Source: an uncultured Flavobacteriales bacterium
Lineage (GTDB): Bacteria > Bacteroidota > Bacteroidia > Flavobacteriales > Crocinitomicaceae
Direction of reading: 5' to 3'
DNA length: 64,000 nt
NCBI GenBank assembly: GCA_946480815.1
Contig: CAMLLB010000016.1
Span: forward strand, 1-64,000
The notes beneath the pieces were generated by a model that searched no databases, had not been told where the DNA came from, and saw nothing but the letters and a program-made list of their open reading frames with translations. Below, one piece after another: positions 52,182-61,778 of the stretch. A program made the translations under genes and the position numbers. Positions within the stretch are counted from its first letter, which is position 1; each line of letters opens with the position of its first letter.

Positions 52182-54626
52182 TTAGTAAATCGAAGGGAAA
52201 GCTGTTGGGTCTGCTTCGTTCATAATGGAATAAGCTGCTTCAACGATATCGTCAATACTTGGTTTGGAGAAATAATCCCCGTCTGTTCCATAAGCCGGTC
52301 GGTGGTCTTTCGCACTTAATGTTACCGGAGCCGAGTCCAGATGAGCATAACCGCCCTGTTTTACCAAAATTTGGTCTAATAAGAATGCCGTAGCTCCGGA
52401 ACTTACATCTTCGTCAACAATCAGTAAACGGTTTGTTTTCTTCAATGACTCTGTTACCATTCCATTGATATCAAATGGAAGTAAGGTTTGTGCGTCGATC
52501 AATTCAACCGAAATTCCCATTTCAGTCAGCGATTTTGTTGCTACTTCACACAAATTGAATGTAGAACCGTAGGAAACGATTGTCAAATCTGTTCCTTCTG
52601 TTACAATTTCAGGAATTCCGAGTGGAGTAGTGAAGCTTCCGATGTTTGTCGGCATTTCTTCTTTAATGCGGTATCCGTTCAACGGTTCGATTACCAAAGC
52701 CGGTTCGTCTGCCTGCATTAATGTATTATAGAAACCAGCAGCTTTTGTCATATTTCTTGGGACACACACATGAACCCCACGAATGGAATTAATGATCATT
52801 CCCATCGGTGATCCACTGTGCCAGATTCCTTCCAGGCGGTGTCCGCGTGTGGAAACGATCAATGGTGCTTTTTGTCCGCCTTTTGTTCTGTATTGTACCG
52901 TTGCCAAATCATCAGACATGATCTGAATTCCGTAAAGCAGGTAATCCAGGTATTGAATTTCTGCGATCGGACGCAAACCACGCATTGCCATTCCAATTCC
53001 CTGACCAATGATGGTGCATTCGCGGATTCCAACGTCTGAAACGCGTAATTTTCCGAATTGCTCCTGCAGACCCTCCAAAGATTGGTTTACACCTCCGATT
53101 TTCCCTGCGTCTTCTCCGAAGATCAATGCTTCCGGGTGTTTTTCGAAGATTGCCTTAAAGTTATCCCGCAGGATAATTCTTCCGTCTTCCATGTGTCCGC
53201 TTCCGTCATAAGCCGGTGCAACTGCATTCACTTTTAATGCGCTGTTTTCCGAATTGGAATACAAGTAGCTGCTGTAGCGATCTGCATTGTTTTCAGTTTC
53301 CTGTTTCAACCAGGCAATTAGTGCAGTTCTGGCAGCGCTGTTTTCATCCCGAACCAGACGCAATACTTTTCGAACGGTATTGAAGATGTCTTTTCTGATC
53401 GGGTTCATTGTTTTTTGAAGTGTTTCGATCTCTTTTTTGATGAAAACACCGTTTGAACTTTCATTCGCTAAGTTTTCCAAAACGGCTACTGCGCGATCCA
53501 AATCTTGTTTTAAATCTTGCGTAAACATCGCCCAAGCTTCTTTCTTTTGCTCGTTTACGTATTCTTTTGCTTCTTTAGCTATTTGCGCCAGTTCTTCTTC
53601 TGTAGCTAATTTTTGACCGTCTGCATCAAAATTCAGGATCCATTCTTTGAATTTGTTAATACAATCAAAATCAGATTCCCATTGCAACCGTGCAGTATCT
53701 TTATAACGCTCATGAGACCCGGAAGTAGAGTGTCCTTGCGGTTGATTCACTTCTTTCACGTGAACCAATACCGGAATGTGCTCATTTCGGGCTAATGTTA
53801 CTGCTTTTTCGTATGTTTCGCATAAGTGAGCATAATCCCATCCTTTGGTTACGAAGATTTCATATCCGGGTGAATCTTCAGAACGTTGCATGCCACTCAA
53901 TGCTTCAGAGATACTTCCTTTAGTTGTCTGATGTTCACGAGGAACGGAAATTCCGTATCCGTCGTCCCAAACAGACATCACCATTGGGACTTGTAAAACA
54001 CCTGCAGCATTGATTGTTTCCCAGAAAGGGCCTTCTGAAGTGGAAGCATCACCGATTGTTCCGAAGGCTACTTCATTTCCTCCATTGGAGAATTTTTTGA
54101 ATGCTTCCAGGTCTTTCAGGGTTGGGTGTTCTCTGTATACTTTTGATGCTTGCGCCAATCCTAATAAACGCGGCATTTGTCCGCCGGTAGGAGAGATGTC
54201 AGCCGACGAGTTCTTTTGCTGGGTTAAGTTCTTCCAGTTTCCGTTTTCGTCCAGGTTTCGTGTGGAGAAATGTCCACCCATTTGACGACCTGCAGATTGC
54301 GGTTCAATGATTTCATCTGTATGGCCGAACAATCCGGAGAAATATTCACGTACGTTTAACTGGTCAATGGCCATCATCAGGGTTTGATCGCGGTAATATC
54401 CCGAGCGGAAGTCACCGTCCTTGAATTGTTTTGCCAATGCAATTTGTGCCAATTCTTTTCCGTCACCGAAAATTCCAAACTTTGCTTTTCCTGTAAGAAC
54501 TTCTTTTCGCCCTAAAAGGGATGTTTCTCTGGAGATACTAGCCAAACGAAAGTCTTTCAGTACTTCCGACTTGAATGTATTAAAGTCAACTGCGATCAAT
54601 TCTTCCTGGGGTGTTTGTGATGCCAT
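52182..54626 (-). CDS. Fused 2-oxoacid dehydrogenase E1 alpha/beta subunit
   Basis: 814 residues from ATG 54626. N-terminal E1 alpha (about 30-330: YRDQTLMMAID, GDASTSEGPFWETIN with the thiamine-diphosphate motif, WDDGYGISV), linker, then E1 beta (about 470-814: GEDAGKIGGVNQSLEGLQ, TVQYRTKGG, RGHRLEGIWHSGSP). It is the decarboxylating component, probably for branched-chain oxoacids. Alpha and beta fusion is a known Bacteroidota form. E2/E3 genes are not nearby. A TATATTTG box on the minus strand (54647-54654) precedes the ATG by 20 bases. Confidence 0.92.
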   Translation of the reverse strand: MASQTPQEELIAVDFNTFKSEVLKDFRLASISRETSLLGRKEVLTGKAKFGIFGDGKELAQIALAKQFKDGDFRSGYYRDQTLMMAIDQLNVREYFSGLFGHTDEIIEPQSAGRQMGGHFSTRNLDENGNWKNLTQQKNSSADISPTGGQMPRLLGLAQASKVYREHPTLKDLEAFKKFSNGGNEVAFGTIGDASTSEGPFWETINAAGVLQVPMVMSVWDDGYGISVPREHQTTKGSISEALSGMQRSEDSPGYEIFVTKGWDYAHLCETYEKAVTLARNEHIPVLVHVKEVNQPQGHSTSGSHERYKDTARLQWESDFDCINKFKEWILNFDADGQKLATEEELAQIAKEAKEYVNEQKKEAWAMFTQDLKQDLDRAVAVLENLANESSNGVFIKKEIETLQKTMNPIRKDIFNTVRKVLRLVRDENSAARTALIAWLKQETENNADRYSSYLYSNSENSALKVNAVAPAYDGSGHMEDGRIILRDNFKAIFEKHPEALIFGEDAGKIGGVNQSLEGLQEQFGKLRVSDVGIRECTIIGQGIGMAMRGLRPIAEIQYLDYLLYGIQIMSDDLATVQYRTKGGQKAPLIVSTRGHRLEGIWHSGSPMGMIINSIRGVHVCVPRNMTKAAGFYNTLMQADEPALVIEPLNGYRIKEEMPTNIGSFTTPLGIPEIVTEGTDLTIVSYGSTFNLCEVATKSLTEMGISVELIDAQTLLPFDINGMVTESLKKTNRLLIVDEDVSSGATAFLLDQILVKQGGYAHLDSAPVTLSAKDHRPAYGTDGDYFSKPSIDDIVEAAYSIMNEADPTAFPSIY

Positions 54627-54730
54627 AGCCTTATTATAAAGTTGCACAAATATAGTGAATCTTGGCTAGTATTGGAACGGGATCTAAAGGAAGGGAAGCA
54701 ATTTTTTGAATAGAACGTACTGTTTTTGTG

Positions 54731-54819
54731 AACCAATTAACTAAAAGGTTAACAAGTTTATGATAAGCAGATGCGATTCAGTGATTTATGAAAACGAATT
54801 AACTAAAAGGTTTACAAAG
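54731..54819. repeat. Direct repeat in the divergent intergenic region
   Basis: AACCAATTAACTAAAAGGTT (54731-54750, continuing AACAAG) and AACGAATTAACTAAAAGGTT (54793-54812, continuing TACAAAG), 62 bases apart. Each contains a TTAAC...GTTAA-like dyad. It lies between the divergent E1 and unknown secreted protein genes, so may be two binding sites for one regulator. Confidence 0.7.
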
Positions 54820-54925
54820 TGTGTTGCTTCTGATAATGCTTTCTTTTAATTTTTATTCCCCGAAATTCAACTAAAAATGAACGAACCGGTTTATTGATTG
54901 TAACACCCATCAAAATTGACCCGTT

Positions 54926-56596
54926 ATGAAAACAACCCTTATCATTTTAATGCTTGGATTCAGTTTATCCTCGCATGCAAGCACACTTTTTGAACAACTT
55001 TGTGCTTTTAACCCGAATTGGAAACAGTATTCCAAACATGTTCCCGCAGAAAGCGAACGCATTTTTCTCTCCGACAAACAATACATTCAAGCGCATTTGG
55101 AATTGGTGCTTGGAGTTTTGAAAGCTGCGGACGTAAATCATTTGACGGAAGAACAATTGGCCATGCGGACTCATTTAATCGACGTTCTTTCCGATTACAG
55201 GCTGCAAGGTTCTTTTCCAATGAATTATTATCGTGCAGAACGAATCCCGGTATTTATTGATGAGCACAACACACACTGCGCCGTTGGTTATTTGATGCGG
55301 GAAAGCGGTTTTGAAAACCTGGCACAAAGCATTTCAAAGGCAGATAATTACATCTGGGTGAAAGATCTGAAAGGTGATCAAGTGATGGAATGGCAGCAGT
55401 TGTCTGGTTTTTCACTGGAAGAATTGAAATTGATCCAGGGAGCATACGATTCCTATATGCCTTTTGCACTGGAAGCACCTAATCGCATTGAAATTCCGCA
55501 AAAACCGGAAGTCATTGCGTTGAATTTTAAGCGGCAGGACCTGGATGAACGTGATATTGAAGCAGGCAGAAATAAGATCTGGATCCGTGGAGAAGGAAAA
55601 GGAAACGTATTACATGGAAGATGGGAACAGAACTATTCTCCGACTTTACCCTGGATTGTTGGGTTTTACCAAAATGGAAATCGCGAAGGAAAATGGCTGG
55701 AGTATTACCAGGGAACAAATAGTCTGTGCAGAACAGAGCATTGGAAGAATGATAAATTGAACGGAATCCGCACCCGCTTTGATCGTTCCGGGGATGTGAT
55801 CGAAGAAATCTTGTTTGAAAATGGCAATGCGGTCCTGAAAACTAATTATGATTTGGGTCAGCAATTGAAATATGTGAGAAAACCGCTTGGAGATAATAAA
55901 GTTTGGACAGAAATTTATGATTTGGGTGGGCGAATGATCGCTTCCGGACATGAAACGATCCACAACCCGGGAAATCTCCAGTGGTTCCAGAATATTGAGC
56001 TGACGGCTTTGAATACCATGTCGCTGGCGTCACAAACGTATTCGTCTGAAAGATTGACAACTGGAAGCAACTCTAATGTTGGAAACCCGGTGCGTTTGTA
56101 TGATGAACCGCCATTGGTTGAATACATCAAGCAGGGCGATTGGAGCTATTATGAAGACTTTAAAGGGGAATCCGCTTCGCATCTGACAATTCTTCAGAGT
56201 TTTTCACGTTTAAGTGGTGAGATCCTGCCTTCAGGAACTATGTGGGAGATCACAAAAGACTTGCCGCAATTTGATTCTTTAAAAGTGAATTTTTCCGATG
56301 GAAATGTGAATTGGTTAAATGGGTTCCATAAGAAAGGAAGATCACGTATCGAATTTGAATGGTTTACAGAAGCTGAATATTCTCTTTTGACCGGATATTT
56401 GCCAATTTCAGTTTATGATCCTTATGCTGGTCAACGTTATAATTCGTGGGCCCAATTAAAGAGTTATGGTTTCGTGAATGAAAATGATGAGAAGATTGAT
56501 AAGTGGTATTATTATAACGAATATGGGCAGCTGTCGAAAGTGGAGGAGTTTATTCAGCCTGAGAAGAAAGAATTTGTGTTAAGTAAAATGGACTAA
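54926..56596 (+). CDS. Secreted protein with HCAVGYL domain and MORN-like repeats
   Basis: 556 residues, signal peptide MKTTLIILMLGFSLSSHAS. The N-terminal domain (about 20-175) contains RIPVFIDEHNTHCAVGYLMR, a conserved Cys/His segment I have seen in unnamed Bacteroidota proteins. The middle (about 200-310) has antitoxin/MORN-like strands (GFYQNGNREGKWLEYYQG, KNDKLNGIRTRFDRSGD). The rest is beta-rich and unassigned. It has no obvious sorting domain. Confidence 0.75.
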   Translation: MKTTLIILMLGFSLSSHASTLFEQLCAFNPNWKQYSKHVPAESERIFLSDKQYIQAHLELVLGVLKAADVNHLTEEQLAMRTHLIDVLSDYRLQGSFPMNYYRAERIPVFIDEHNTHCAVGYLMRESGFENLAQSISKADNYIWVKDLKGDQVMEWQQLSGFSLEELKLIQGAYDSYMPFALEAPNRIEIPQKPEVIALNFKRQDLDERDIEAGRNKIWIRGEGKGNVLHGRWEQNYSPTLPWIVGFYQNGNREGKWLEYYQGTNSLCRTEHWKNDKLNGIRTRFDRSGDVIEEILFENGNAVLKTNYDLGQQLKYVRKPLGDNKVWTEIYDLGGRMIASGHETIHNPGNLQWFQNIELTALNTMSLASQTYSSERLTTGSNSNVGNPVRLYDEPPLVEYIKQGDWSYYEDFKGESASHLTILQSFSRLSGEILPSGTMWEITKDLPQFDSLKVNFSDGNVNWLNGFHKKGRSRIEFEWFTEAEYSLLTGYLPISVYDPYAGQRYNSWAQLKSYGFVNENDEKIDKWYYYNEYGQLSKVEEFIQPEKKEFVLSKMD

Positions 56597-56719
56597 AATA
56601 ACTTTTCAACTTTAGGTATTCGCAAATTCGCTTGTTCCCAAAGATACGAACAGATTTTAATTTAAATTATTTATTTTCAATCATTTAGATTTTTAAAATA
56701 TAAATAACCAATCCTAAAG

Positions 56720-56770
56720 AAAAGCAAAAGCGGTATTCAGTTTTACCCGAATACCGCCTACTTTGCTTTA
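56720..56770. terminator. Bidirectional terminator-like inverted repeat
   Basis: Perfect stem GCGGTATTC (56730-56738) / GAATACCGC (56749-56757) with outer AAAGCAAA / TTTGCTTT pairing, between the convergent secreted protein and PspC genes. The rest of 56597-56872 shows no gene. Confidence 0.75.
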
Positions 56771-56872
56771 CTTTACTTATGTTGGGTTGGTATTGATTCA
56801 AGAGAATAATCAAAGAGTTTAAAATGATATGTGTTGACTTTACATATCTTTCACTTTTTGAAGTTCTTCTAG

Positions 56873-58378
56873 TTAGTCTTCATATTGTTCATATGCCTCA
56901 AAAGGTTCGTCGGCGTACATTACTCCGGCATATTCTTGTCCGTCAATTAAGGCTTCTTGTTTGTTGATGAATAGTTTTTTTCCTTTTGGAACTTCGATAA
57001 CAATTTTAATTTCTTGATTTCTAAGTCCATCTGATGAGGGGAATGAGTAATAAGGGCTAATTAGTACTTTATTTCCTTCTATTCGCAATTGGTGTTTGAT
57101 ATGCATGCTACGTTTTTGAGCTGCTGCCAAATCAATGCCATGGGCTTTGAAAGCTTGTGAAACATGGAATAAACTATCATTGGATTCTTTGTAGCTTATA
57201 TTGATTCCATGCTCCATAATTTGCCCTTTCTGGATTGAAATAAAGTCTATTCCACCACTGCTCTCTATTTTGTGGTTGTTTATCATTAATGGGAGTTCTT
57301 CTAGTTCCAATTCGTTCACCGCAATATCTAAATGTTGTTTTGGATGCCAGGAATATACCTCGTAATCTCTTGCAGAATTAATAGATCCGACGATTCCAAA
57401 TATTACCCCAATAAACATGGCAGTAGGAAGAATAATGAAGTTCAACCTATAATATTTGTTCACTTTCCCGATAAGTAATCTGATACCAATTGCTATTGAA
57501 AGCAGAGGGCCTGCAAATCCAACCAGTAGAATTCCCATCCAGATCAATGAAAACGATTTGTTTACAGGGGAAACCAGCTGAAGGAATTCATACAGGGAGG
57601 CGAGGTTTTGGTCTCCCGTCATCGGAACGACATCAATAACACCGCTAACAATCAAAGAGAAAACGATCAACCAGATCAATGCTCCAGCAATTAAGAATAC
57701 TCCGAAGATCTTTCCGATGAAGCGCAACACCTTTGCAGCCTGGCTTGTGAGATGTTGATTGTTGGTTTTGAAGCGATTCGCAGCATTAATCGTGTCATCT
57801 TTCAAGCGTCCGGCTGTTTTTTCAAACTCTTCCTTTAAGGTGTCTATATTGACGGGTTTCCCTCTCATTTGTAAACGCTCGGAAGGAGTTTTCGCACTTG
57901 GAATAATGACCCATAGAATGATGTACAACAAGAAACCGAATCCCATGAATAAGAATATCACGAAAATGATACGAACAATTACCGGATCGATTCCCAGGTA
58001 AGCTGCAAATCCGGAACAAAGTCCTCCAAGCATACCGTTGTCTACGTCGCGATACATGCGTTTCTGACCGCTTGAATCGTAATTTGCCTGTGTTTGTTGT
58101 TTGGGCTGTTCCGTTTCTTCCGTAATTTCTTCCGGTTCACCCAGAGAAGAAATGGCTTTTTCAATATCACTGATGGTTACAACCTGGCGTGTTTCACCTA
58201 AATATTGGGTCAATAATTCTGCAAAGCGCATTTCGATGTCTTCTACGATTTCCGTAATACCGGATTCGTTTGCGAGAGAGGCTTCGAGTTTCTTCAGGTA
58301 AGCCTGCAAGCGGTCGTATGCATCTTCTTCGATGACAAACAATTGACGACCTAAATGTATTGAGAGTGTTTTTTTCAT
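56873..58378 (-). CDS. PspC-domain membrane protein
   Basis: 501 residues from ATG 58378 (an earlier TTG overlaps padR). The N-terminal 90 residues form a charged domain (ITEIVEDIEMRFAELLTQYL). A PspC domain (about 105-165) starts with RMYRDVDNGMLGGLCSGFAAYLG and carries a first membrane helix (VRIIFVIFLFMGFGFLLYII). Three more membrane helices follow (about 215-345), then a periplasmic beta-rich tail (DUF2807-like). It is transcribed with padR, the usual PspC partner in this phylum. Confidence 0.87.
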   Translation of the reverse strand: MKKTLSIHLGRQLFVIEEDAYDRLQAYLKKLEASLANESGITEIVEDIEMRFAELLTQYLGETRQVVTISDIEKAISSLGEPEEITEETEQPKQQTQANYDSSGQKRMYRDVDNGMLGGLCSGFAAYLGIDPVIVRIIFVIFLFMGFGFLLYIILWVIIPSAKTPSERLQMRGKPVNIDTLKEEFEKTAGRLKDDTINAANRFKTNNQHLTSQAAKVLRFIGKIFGVFLIAGALIWLIVFSLIVSGVIDVVPMTGDQNLASLYEFLQLVSPVNKSFSLIWMGILLVGFAGPLLSIAIGIRLLIGKVNKYYRLNFIILPTAMFIGVIFGIVGSINSARDYEVYSWHPKQHLDIAVNELELEELPLMINNHKIESSGGIDFISIQKGQIMEHGINISYKESNDSLFHVSQAFKAHGIDLAAAQKRSMHIKHQLRIEGNKVLISPYYSFPSSDGLRNQEIKIVIEVPKGKKLFINKQEALIDGQEYAGVMYADEPFEAYEQYED

Positions 58379-58380
58379 GA

Positions 58381-58713
58381 TCAATTCTTTTTAGTAGTTA
58401 ATGTTTCTACAGCGTGATGGAGCTCGTTCCATGTGATTTGCAAAGCTTCCAATGTGTTTTTTCCTCCTTCCGTGATGGAGTAGTATTTTCTGGGCGGACC
58501 AGAAGTGGATTCTTCCCAGCGATAGGTAAGGAGTTCGATATTCTTCAAGCGAGTTAAAAGCGGGTAAAGAGTTCCTTCAACCACAATTAGCTTTGCTTGT
58601 TTCAGCTGGTCCAGAATTTCAGAAGGGTAGGCTTCTTTTGAATTCAGGATACTGAGAATACAGAATTCCAGGATTCCTTTCCGCATTTGGGCCTGAGTAT
58701 TTTCTACATTCAT
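58381..58713 (-). CDS. PadR family transcriptional regulator
   Basis: 110 residues, a winged-helix domain plus short helix: LEFCILSILNSKEAYPSEIL, LIVVEGTLYPLLTRLKN, RKYYSITEGGK. These are hallmarks of the PadR-s1 group. Overlapping or abutting the next gene indicates an operon with pspC. An operator-like palindrome overlaps its own promoter, implying self-regulation in response to membrane or drug stress. Confidence 0.9.
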   Translation of the reverse strand: MNVENTQAQMRKGILEFCILSILNSKEAYPSEILDQLKQAKLIVVEGTLYPLLTRLKNIELLTYRWEESTSGPPRKYYSITEGGKNTLEALQITWNELHHAVETLTTKKN

Positions 58714-58733
58714 AACAAGTACTATTTATGGCA

Positions 58734-58774
58734 CAAATATATGTATAATTTGGTACTATGCAATACAAAGTACT
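58734..58774 (-). promoter_or_regulatory. padR-pspC promoter with PadR-like operator
   Basis: On the minus strand TTG (58763-58761), 19 bases, TATATTTG (58741-58734). The near-palindrome AGTACTTTGTATTGCATAGT (continuing ACC; + coordinates 58752-58774) covers the -33 element, and an extra half-site AAGTACTAT lies at 58717-58725. The GTAC-rich dyad matches what I recall of PadR targets. Confidence 0.75.
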
Positions 58775-58883
58775 ATAAAAATTGAAAATATTTTTCAAAA
58801 ATCTCCGAAAGTCAATAGGAGTAAGGGTTTTGGGATTGAAAAAAAATAAAGATTTGGGAAATGTGAAGGTTTTGAAGATCCGT

Positions 58884-59098
58884 GTAGGTACGCGATGCAT
58901 CGGGATTTTCATATATTATTGATGCGCTTACGCTGGAGTTTTAGCATAAACGCACCGCACTCGCTTTCTATAGTGAAATCTTTATAGAATTTAGAAAAAG
59001 AGAGGCGACTGGTAAGCGCCTCCAAAAAATTTGTGCATTTGTGGTAAAAATAAAAATGGGTGTGGCTGTGATTTATTCCCGATGCATCGCGTACCTAC
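58884..59098. mobile_element. MITE-like element, copy 2 (215 bp)
   Basis: The ends GTAGGTACGCGATGCATCGG (58884-58903, continuing GA) and CCGATGCATCGCGTACCTAC (59079-59098, preceded by TC) are perfect 22-base terminal inverted repeats. It shares interior blocks with copy 1. No open reading frame of note. It sits between padR and rpsA. Confidence 0.86.
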
Positions 59099-59129
59099 TG
59101 TTTTCATAATGTGAATCAATTGTATAAAC

Positions 59130-59163
59130 AAAAAAATCCCCCTCGGGGTAAACCGAGAGGGAT
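59130..59163 (-). terminator. rpsA terminator
   Basis: On the minus strand ATCCCTCTCGG (59163-59153) pairs with CCGAGGGGGAT (59146-59136), followed by a run of Ts (As at 59130-59135 on the plus strand). It ends the rpsA transcript 23 bases after the stop. Confidence 0.88.
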
Positions 59164-59185
59164 CCTTTATCTTAAGAAGGTTCGA

Positions 59186-60985
59186 TTACTCGTTTCCTTC
59201 CATTTTTTCTTTCAATGCAGCTAAAGCATCCAAATCACCCAAAGTTGATTTCTCATTGCTTTGGTTGTTTGCTTTAACAGCTTGTGATGTAGAAGAACCA
59301 GCTCCGGCTGCTCCTTTTTTACCACCTGCTGCAGGCTTAGATACTTTCTCATCTGTTCCGTCCTCGAACGTACGTGTATGAGAAACTACGATTTTCTTAG
59401 ATTCCTTATTGAATTCAATTACTTTAAAGTCAAGAGTTTCTTCAACTTTTGCGTTGCTTCCGTCTTCTTTACGTAAATGCTTGGAAGGACAAATTCCTTC
59501 AACTCCATAAGGAAGTGCTACGATACCAGCTTTATCTTTTGTTTCGATAATAGTACCCTGGTGAACAGAACCTTCTCCGAAGATAGTTTCAAACACATCC
59601 CATGGATTTTCTTCCAATTGTTTGTGTCCTAAAGAAATACGACGGTTTTCACGATCGATTTCCAATACAACTACTTCCATTTCATCACCTACCTTACAGA
59701 ATTCAGATGGGTGCTTGATTTTCTTTTGCCAAGAAAGGTCAGAAATGTGGATCAATCCGTCAACACCTTCTTCCAATTCTACGAATACACCGAAGTTAGT
59801 GAAGTTGCGAACTTTCGCGTGGTGCTTCGTTCCAACAGCATATTTCGCTTCGATTGCAGACCATGGATCCGGCATCAATTGCTTAATACCTAAAGACATT
59901 TTACGCTCTTCACGATCCAAAGTCAGGATAACAGCCTCAACTGTATCACCAACTTGCATGAAGTCCTGAGCAGAACGTAAATGCTGAGACCAGCTCATTT
60001 CAGAAACGTGGATCAAACCTTCAACTCCCGGAGCGATTTCAACGAATGCACCGTAATCAGCCAAAACAACAACTTTACCTGAAACTTTATCACCAACAGC
60101 TAAGTTAGCATCTAAAGCATCCCATGGATGTGGTTGCAATTGTTTTAAACCTAAAGCGATACGTTTCTTATCATCATCGAAGTCTAAGATTACAACGTTC
60201 AATTTTTGATCTAATTCAACGATTTCTTCCGGGTGGTTAACACGTCCCCAAGACAAATCTGTAATGTGAATCAATCCATCTACACCACCAAGGTCGATGA
60301 ACACACCATAAGAAGTAATGTTTTTCACAGTTCCTTCCAATACTTGTCCTTTCTCCAGGCCAGAGATGATTTGTTTCTTTTGTTCTTCCAATTCTGCTTC
60401 GATCAACGCTTTGTGAGAAACAACTACGTTTCTGAACTCCTGGTTAATCTTAACAACTTTGAATTCCATGTTCTTACCAACATACACATCGTAGTCACGG
60501 ATTGGCTTAACATCGATTTGAGAACCTGGCAAGAATGCTTCGATTCCGAATACGTCAACAATAAGACCTCCTTTAGTACGACATTTTACGTATCCTGTGA
60601 TTACTTCACCTGAACGTAACACCTCATTCACGCGGATCCATGCTTTGTGCATACGAGCTGTACGGTGAGAAATGATCAACTGACCACTTTTGTCTTCCTG
60701 ACACTCAACGAATACATCTACTTTGTCACCAGCTTTTAAGTCCGCATTGTAACGAAATTCTGAAGCAGGAACAACCCCTTCAGATTTGTAACCAACATTG
60801 ATGATTACTTCTTTTTTGGAAACCGCAATAACAGTACCTTCAATTACTTCTTTCTCGTTAATTGAAGTAAGGGTCTTTTCGTAAACGTCAGAAAGCTCTG
60901 CACGTTTTGCTAAAGTGTACCCGTCCAACGCTAATGCGTCCCAATCAAAATCCGCAGATCCCTGCGCGTTAATTTGTTTTGCCAT
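59186..60985 (-). CDS. rpsA: 30S ribosomal protein S1
   Basis: 599 residues with six S1 (OB-fold) domains, seen as recurring motifs such as KVRNFTNFGVFVELEEGVDGLIHISDLSW (cited by pattern only: VDGLIHISDLSW and relatives at roughly 240, 325 and 410). Domains 1-2 bind the ribosome, the rest bind mRNA. S1 is important here because most genes in this window have no Shine-Dalgarno sequence. A glycine/alanine-rich tail ends the protein. Confidence 0.95.
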   Translation of the reverse strand: MAKQINAQGSADFDWDALALDGYTLAKRAELSDVYEKTLTSINEKEVIEGTVIAVSKKEVIINVGYKSEGVVPASEFRYNADLKAGDKVDVFVECQEDKSGQLIISHRTARMHKAWIRVNEVLRSGEVITGYVKCRTKGGLIVDVFGIEAFLPGSQIDVKPIRDYDVYVGKNMEFKVVKINQEFRNVVVSHKALIEAELEEQKKQIISGLEKGQVLEGTVKNITSYGVFIDLGGVDGLIHITDLSWGRVNHPEEIVELDQKLNVVILDFDDDKKRIALGLKQLQPHPWDALDANLAVGDKVSGKVVVLADYGAFVEIAPGVEGLIHVSEMSWSQHLRSAQDFMQVGDTVEAVILTLDREERKMSLGIKQLMPDPWSAIEAKYAVGTKHHAKVRNFTNFGVFVELEEGVDGLIHISDLSWQKKIKHPSEFCKVGDEMEVVVLEIDRENRRISLGHKQLEENPWDVFETIFGEGSVHQGTIIETKDKAGIVALPYGVEGICPSKHLRKEDGSNAKVEETLDFKVIEFNKESKKIVVSHTRTFEDGTDEKVSKPAAGGKKGAAGAGSSTSQAVKANNQSNEKSTLGDLDALAALKEKMEGNE

Positions 60986-61088
60986 TTGGCTTTTTCTACT
61001 TGTATTTCAGGATGTTTCGTAGTTTCCTGAAAGAAATTAAACATAAACTGTAAACGAAACTTACAGTGTTTCCCAACGAAAACGGGTG

Positions 61089-61118
61089 CAAAGATACAGC
61101 TATATTTTTTATTTACAA
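61089..61118 (-). promoter_or_regulatory. rpsA: rpsA promoter
   Basis: On the minus strand TTG (61118-61116, within TTTTG), 19 bases, TATCTTTG (61096-61089): exact consensus. It gives a leader of about 100 bases before the rpsA start at 60985, long enough for the autogenous control known for S1 in other bacteria. Confidence 0.78.
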
Positions 61119-61640
61119 AAGGTTGAGCGCGCGGATTTTACCTTTTTTCGACCGGCAGTAATTCGCTACGGATAAAACATTCAAAAAGTGTGGTTCAAAA
61201 TCATTGTAATCCTAATTCGTTGATTGAATAAACTTAGTATCATTTTATGACTTAAAACGCTTGTTTTTTCATCAAAATTGATAAATCAATTGGTTTGAAG
61301 TAATAAATGCTTGTTTCATAGCTTTTTAAAGCGGTTTCATCGATTTTTTTTGCGATTTAGCGAGCGAAAAGGAAACCAAACCAATTTTTTTTCGTTTAAA
61401 TTTGTAACCATGTTAAAAACTTCTTAACAGAGGAATCCTAGTTGTTATTTTTAGCACATTTATAGTGTATTTTGTTAATTAAAATTAAAATGAAGTATGG
61501 GAATGTTAAAAATAGCATGCAAGCATAAGATAAAGATGATTGATATATCATAAAATTTTATCTAATTACTTGTTAATCAAAGAATTTACGACTTTTTAAT
61601 TTCTCGTGAATGTTACCGGTTCAGCTTAATATGGTCGATT

Positions 61641-61671
61641 TTTGATTTTAAATCTTGGAATCTTAAATTAG
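61641..61671 (+). promoter_or_regulatory. Probable promoter of the giant 61779 gene
   Basis: TTTG at 61641-61644, 19 bases, TAAATTAG at 61664-61671: one mismatch to TAnnTTTG. It lies about 107 bases before the start codon. Confidence 0.55.
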
Positions 61672-61778
61672 TAATGTTCGGTTGAATTTAGCATTTGAAA
61701 AAAAAAAGCCCGTAAATGTTCACTGGCAATGGCCAGATACAAACATAGTAACGTCATTCAAATATCTAATACACTGCG

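Larger units (their letters stand above)
60986..61778. other. Long AT-rich intergenic region between rpsA and the giant adhesin gene
   Basis: About 790 bases without a convincing gene. It holds the rpsA promoter (61089-61118, minus) and a probable promoter of the 61779 gene (61641-61671, plus). A perfect palindrome AATTGATAAATCAATT (61276-61291) and several direct TTGATTTT-like motifs lie in between and may be regulatory. Confidence 0.65.

Noticed and set aside
60986..61640. tRNA or small RNA gene in the rpsA upstream region
   Set aside because: No cloverleaf or terminator-ended transcript could be traced by eye; only promoters and AT-rich palindromes were seen.
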